Below are positions 28,214-32,587 of a DNA stretch of 32,587 nucleotides, in pieces. The notes under the pieces were generated by a model. That model did no database searches. It had not been told where the DNA came from and saw only the letters and a program-made list of their open reading frames with translations. How positions within the stretch are numbered: the stretch's first letter is position 1; each line of letters starts with the position of its first letter. This DNA comes from Saprospiraceae bacterium (GTDB lineage Bacteria > Bacteroidota > Bacteroidia > Chitinophagales > Saprospiraceae), in contig JADJXD010000002.1 in NCBI GenBank assembly GCA_016715985.1, positions 1 to 32,587 on the forward strand. The letters are read 5' to 3'. A program made the translations under genes and the position numbers.

Positions 28214-28525
28214 TTGAAAACACAGACAATTGGAATAATTCTGCGAGAATTAAGAGAAGCTAAAGGACTTTTGCTTAGAGAAGTTGGGGCAAAACTTTCA
28301 CTTGACCCGACTATTTTAAGCAAAATAGAGCAAGACAAACGAATGCCGACAAAGGAGCAAGTAAGAGCACTTGCCGACTTTTATAAAGACCAAAAAAATG
28401 AAGTAATCATTGCCTGGCTTTCAGACAAACTGGTTTACGAAGTGCAAGATGAAGCTTTAGCAATACAGGCAATGCATGTGGCAGAAGAAAAAATTAAATA
28501 TAAAAGTATACCTAAGAAAAAATGA
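28214..28525 (+). CDS. XRE-family helix-turn-helix regulator (RM controller-like)
   Basis: The 103-residue protein has an N-terminal HTH of the Cro/C1 type: IILRELREAKGLLLREVGAKLSLDPTILSKIEQDKRMP, about residues 8-45, quoted in two parts as IILRELREAKGLLLREV and SLDPTILSKIEQDKRMP. The rest is a short helical tail rich in Lys. The start is TTG at 28214; I see no in-frame ATG that would keep the first helix. It overlaps the first methyltransferase by 4 bp (ATGA). Small XRE proteins in this place usually time the expression of methylase and nuclease. The operator-like array at 28128-28202 supports autoregulation. Confidence 0.8.
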   Translation: MKTQTIGIILRELREAKGLLLREVGAKLSLDPTILSKIEQDKRMPTKEQVRALADFYKDQKNEVIIAWLSDKLVYEVQDEALAIQAMHVAEEKIKYKSIPKKK

Positions 28526-29681
28526 GCAAACCAACATTTATAGATTTATTTGCAGGAGCAGGCGGTGCATCTACTGGACTTATTAATGCTGGATTTGAAT
28601 GTATTGCGGCAATTGAAATTGATGATTGGGCAGCTGATACATACGAACTAAATCACCCATCGACCAAGGTTATCAAAGCGATATTCAAAAGGTTCAGAAT
28701 AAAGAGTTAAAGAAATTCAAAGGAGTAGATTTGATTATAGGGGCCCACCTTGTCAAGGATTTTCAATTGCCGCGAGTAATAGAAGAAAGAAAGATGATCC
28801 ACGTAATCATCTATATCTTCATTATGTTAGAGCCGTTGAAATGATAAAACCCAAATTTATCATTGTAGAAAATGTAAAAGAAATAGTAAAATTTAAGCTA
28901 GAAAATGGAGAGCTTTTGCTAAATGATTTTACTAATCGTTTAGCAAAATTAGGTTATAAACTTAATTGGCGAATGTTGAACGCAAAGAATTTTGGTGTAC
29001 CTCAGGACAGAATCAGATTTTTTTTAGTTGGCTCCCTTGATGAAAAAATAATTTTGGAATCTATAGAAACACATTCAGAAGAAAACAATTCATCCAAATT
29101 AAAACCTGTTTTAACACTAGAAGAAGCAATAAATGATTTACCTATTCCAGTAAGGGATGTTGATGAATACCCTTACAATAAAAAGCCACTTAATGATTAT
29201 CAAAAGAAAATGAGAAAAGGTTCTGATAAGGTATATAATCATGAACCTATGAGACATACACAAAGAATTATTGAGAGATTTAAACATATCCCTATTAACG
29301 GTAGTATTTTAAATGCCCCGTCAAGTCATCGCAACAGAACAAGAGGTGATGTTGATGTTTTATCAGAGAAAGTTTATTCTCAAAATCATAGAAGGCTTAA
29401 CCCAAAAGAACCTAGTAAAACTATAACTGCATCTTTCTATTCAAGTTTTATTCATTCTTATCAAGACCGAAATTTAACAGTAAGAGAGGCAGCCCGAATT
29501 CAGGGTTTTCCAGACAAATTCAGGTTTTTAGGTAAGCGGACAACATTAAGTAATAAATTACTTGCTAAAAAAGGGGATACATGAAGATATACATCTCGAC
29601 CAATTTAATCAAGTTGGCAATGCAGTATCTCCAATAGTCGTAAAAGCATTAGGTAAACTAATATTAAAGCATTTGAAATGA
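28522..29681 (+). CDS. DNA (cytosine-5) methyltransferase 1 of a Bpu10I-like system, frameshifted
   Basis: This C5-MTase of about 386 residues protects one strand of the host site. Motif I is FIDLFAGAGGASTGL (6-20). Motif IV, IIGGPPCQGFSIA, is restored by one extra G at the G4/C3 tract near 28740-28745, with the catalytic Cys codon at 28751-28753. ENVKEI and the QDRIRFF motif follow, then a target-recognition region and the C-terminal QGFPDKF and QVGNAVSP. Frame changes lie near 28675 (A3), 28742 and 29577 (A6/G4), all in homopolymers. The C-terminus ends at 29681 and overlaps the next gene by 4 bp. With the errors corrected the enzyme looks complete. Confidence 0.85.
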
Positions 29682-30857
29682 AGAAAAAAGACTCTAAATA
29701 GTTTAGATTTATTTTCAGGAGCAGGTGGATTTTCATTGGGCTTGCATAATGCTGGAATAAATACATTCGCAGCAATTGAGCAAGATAAATTCGCTGCTGA
29801 AACATTTAAAATTAATTTCCCTAAAGCGAAAGTTTACCAACGTGATATAACTACTTTCTCAAACGAAGAAATTAAAAGTAAATTTTCAAAAATTGATATA
29901 ATAGTTGGTGGTCCTCCTTGCCAAGGCTTCTCTGTCGCTGGACCTTATAAGTTTGGTATTCTAGATGACAGAAATAATTTAGTTCAAGAGTACTTGAGGT
30001 TTGTATCAGTGATCAATCCAAATATTTGTGTTTTGGAAAATGTAAAAAACATAATGAATGGAAAACTGAAATCTAAACAAAGTGTAATTGAACATGTCCT
30101 TGAACATTTTGACAAGTTAGAATATAATGTTAAAATATATACTCTTTTTGCTCCTAACTTTGGGGTGCCCCAGTCAAGAACGAGAGTTTTCATTATTGCA
30201 ATAAAGAAAAAATCAAAAATTGAGTTTCCTGAAATAATTGAAACTCACGGTACAAAAAAAGCATGGGTAACAGTTTCAGAAGCACTAGATGACTTACCAT
30301 TAATTGACTCTGGAGAAGGATTTGATTTAGAGCCCAATAAATTCAATTACAATTTCAAACCTAAATCAGATTATCAGAAACTTATGAGAATTAATTCTAA
30401 TGGAATTTATAATCATGTAGCAATGCAACATACTAAAAGGCTTATAGAACGATTTAAACATATTCCCCAAGGTGGCTCATTGCTTGATGTCCCAACAGAA
30501 CATGGACAAAGGCAAAGAAATGGATCAAAATTGGATGAAAAACCTAGGTTCAAAATGAACAATCAAAGGTTAGACCCTAAAAATATTTCACAGTGTGTTA
30601 CAGCTTCTTTTCAATCAACATTCGTTCACCCAAAACTTGACCGAAACTTGACAGCTAGGGAGGGTGCTAGACTTCAATCGTTTCCTGATACATTTATTTT
30701 TACTGGGCCGAGAACATTAATGAGTAAAACACTTTTAATTAGAGAAAAAGAAGATGAAATTGGTCTTTCTCAATACAACCAAATTGGTAACGCAGTTCCA
30801 CCATTGCTTGCAGAGGCTATTGAAAGCAATATTAAAAGTAGCTTTAAAATAGAATAA
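29678..30857 (+). CDS. DNA (cytosine-5) methyltransferase 2 of a Bpu10I-like system, frameshifted near start
   Basis: This second C5-MTase of about 393 residues is paralogous to the first; both share the DYQK.MR, YNH, MQHT.R and IERFKHIP.GGS stretches. The ATG at 29678 overlaps the previous stop. One missing A near 29695 breaks the frame, and restoring it gives MKKKDSKNSLDLFSGAGGF (motif I). Motif IV is GGPPCQGFSVA (catalytic Cys codon 29919-29921), followed by LENVKN, QSRTRVF, a recognition region, LQSFPDTF and QIGNAVPPLLA. Two C5 methylases side by side are typical for an asymmetric recognition sequence, each modifying one strand. Confidence 0.88.
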
Positions 30858-30859
30858 GA

Positions 30860-31725
30860 ATGGAATTAGATGCATTAATTCAAAAATTGTCGCTTATTGA
30901 TAAGAAGTTACCTCACTGTAGCAACTTAAAGACAAAAGCTTTAAATGAAAACACTAGCAAGGGTAAGAGTGTAATTCTTACTAAAGAAATTGTTACGCAT
31001 TATTTAAAGTATTATCAAGCAGTTAAGAAGCTTGATAAAGTTAAAGACCCCAAAAATGGATTATCGAAGCTTTGAAGCATTTTGAAATATATTATGCAGA
31101 AATTAAAACTGATAAATTCAGAATATTTAGTCATCAATCAGACTTTCTTTCTTCTTTGCTTCCGGAGTTTCTATATCTGCTATACGACAAGTTTGTAATT
31201 AGACAACATAAGGAATTTATTATAGAAACACAAAAGGACTTGGTTATTGATTTATCCTTTCTTCCTTATTCCACATCTGCAATAAATTTCAAATCTAAAA
31301 GGGTAGATGTTGCAATACTAAAGCCATGCTCATTTTCCGTCAATAAAGAAAAGCTAAACGATTTTAATATTGCACTAATAGCAATTGAAGTAAAAACAAA
31401 TCTTGACAAGAATATGATTGGAGGAGTTGAATATTCAGTTCAAAGACTGAAAAGAACTTTTCCATTATGTAAATATTACCTAATTTCTGAATTGGCAGAC
31501 TTTGCTTATGAAAAACAAAACTATGCAGCTTCTGCTATTGACGAAATATTAATTACGAGAAAACAAAAAAGAAGTGAGGTTAGAAGAGATTCAACTAAAC
31601 TTAATCCTATTGACGCTAATTTAATGTTCAATCACCTCAAAGAAGTTTTGCATTTCCTTGAAACTGCCATTGAGGCACCAGTTCTTTTGAGTAAGAGATT
31701 AAAAAAGGGCAAACTAATAAAATAA
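30860..31725 (+). CDS. Restriction endonuclease subunit, Bpu10I-like, frameshifted
   Basis: Two open frames meet here at 31072-31075. I read them as one protein of about 288 residues, because one base gained or lost near 31055-31062 gives KNGIIEALKHFEIYY, and that length suits a Bpu10I subunit. The catalytic PD-(D/E)XK site is visible as RVDVAIL followed by LIAIEVKTNLDKNM (Glu codon 31387-31389). NMIGGVEYSVQRLKRTFPLC parallels NMLDSCSGTARRLKSAMPYC in the next protein. Bpu10I-type enzymes act as heterodimers, each subunit cutting one strand. Alternatively, the first 71 residues could be a separate small protein. Confidence 0.7.
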
Positions 31726-31730
31726 GGAAA

Positions 31731-32558
31731 ATGGCAACTAGAAATCATTATAACCATGTAATCTTCTTTAAAAGCAAGTCCAGCACAGACAAAGAAGTAA
31801 AATTTATATACGAATCGTATTTGAAATTCATTAAAAATATTTCAACTTTTCAAATTACAGACGACAAATCTATTAGCAAATTTGTTAGTGAGTTCAATTC
31901 TTATCGTGAGTCAGTTTTGTATACAATCGAAAACCGCAAAAATTCAGGTCAAGAAAATCTCAGGTCATCAATGCTTGAAGAATTATTTTGTCATTTGTTT
32001 TCGGACTTAATTGGTGAACTTCTTCCAAGTTTACCATCTAATTTACTCTTAGGTAAAGCCAACAGCTATGTTGACTTAACATTCTCACCTTCTTCATTTC
32101 GTGAAATTTTTATAAAGCCAAATCCTTATATTCATTCTAAAGACCAAGATTTTGTAATTGGAGTAAATTTAGAATTGAAAATAAAAGCAGATGGAGCGAA
32201 TGAAATTAAGGAAGACATCATTGTTCCTGTATTAGCGATAGAATGCAAGACGTATATTGAAAGAAACATGTTGGATTCATGTTCAGGAACTGCAAGGAGA
32301 TTAAAAAGTGCAATGCCATACTGTTTATACATTGTGGCTTCAGAATATATGAAACTAAAGATGAGCAACCTGAACTAAGTGACATAAATGAAATTTATAT
32401 TCTATGGCAAGTGTTTCAGAACGCTTGGATTCAAGAAACAGGTATAAAACCTCATATCATTCAAAGAAGACTTAATAATTGACCTTTTTAACAAAGTAAA
32501 GGGTCATTTAAATAGCATTTGGTGGTCTCCAGACAAAGCTTTGTCAACAGGTAAATAA
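31731..32558 (+). CDS. Second restriction endonuclease subunit, Bpu10I-like, frameshifted
   Basis: The joined product is about 275 residues. The catalytic core is DQDFVIGVNLELK followed by VPVLAIECKTYIERNMLDSC (Glu codon 32241-32243), a pattern I associate with the Bpu10I endonuclease family. The frame breaks near 32355-32365 and again near 32445. With both repaired the C-terminus reads KDEQPELSDINEIYILWQ, then ISFKEDLIIDLFNKVKGHL and ends SPDKALSTGK at 32558. It starts 5 bp after the first subunit, so XRE, two methylases and two nuclease subunits form one operon, the same composition as the characterised Bpu10I system. The recognition sequence cannot be read from the protein by eye. Confidence 0.72.
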
Positions 32559-32587
32559 TTAACAGACCATAAATCACTACCCTTTTG

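Noticed and set aside
31072..31075. Separate 71-residue gene upstream of the first nuclease subunit, joined by a TTGA overlap
   Set aside because: A single frame correction gives a continuous protein of the length expected for a Bpu10I-type subunit, and other genes nearby show the same type of break.

Overview
The window looks like chromosomal DNA of a Bacteroidota bacterium, probably close to the Saprospiria-type lineages. This rests on a fused ResB-CcsA cytochrome c maturation protein, a choice-of-anchor-B protein, a lipoprotein with an IISC lipobox, several TAnnTTTG promoter-like boxes, and starts that mostly lack Shine-Dalgarno sequences. The assignment is from gene content, not from a marker gene.

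Left part (1-14.3 kb), housekeeping and envelope genes. A 5'-truncated multihaem cytochrome overlaps a predicted outer-membrane beta-barrel gene. Next come a lipoprotein and a convergent minus-strand block: an AlkA-type glycosylase, an unknown acidic protein and ccsBA. After that are a choice-of-anchor-B/LVIVD protein, an M28-PDZ peptidase (minus), an SRPBCC/GyrI-like protein, a VanY-type peptidase, a thioredoxin-like protein and a DinB protein. Two direct copies of a 373-390 bp intergenic repeat (9512-9901 and 14426-14798) bracket the M28-to-DinB block.

Middle (14.3-17.5 kb). A palindromic intergenic element and a tyrosine recombinase are followed by an extreme poly-G/poly-A tract (16773-16976), which is probably an assembly or sequencing artefact.

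Right part (17.5-32.6 kb), a defence island. Seven uninterrupted, nearly gapless genes run hsdM-hsdS-TIR-SLOG-TIR(ThsB-like)-DUF262/HNH-hsdR. A Thoeris-like NAD-signalling triad and a GmrSD-like nuclease therefore sit inside a type I restriction operon. Stem-loops with the same 14-nt loop sequence and a pair of inverted repeats flank this operon, and a palindromic attC-like element follows it. Next is a second system: an XRE controller, two C5-cytosine methyltransferases and two PD-(D/E)XK subunits, the architecture of Bpu10I.

Quality note. About 20 frameshifts break genes outside 17.5-27.6 kb, mostly at short homopolymers and in conserved proteins, whereas the seven-gene operon has none. I treat the broken genes as single genes with probable sequence errors and give whole-gene spans.
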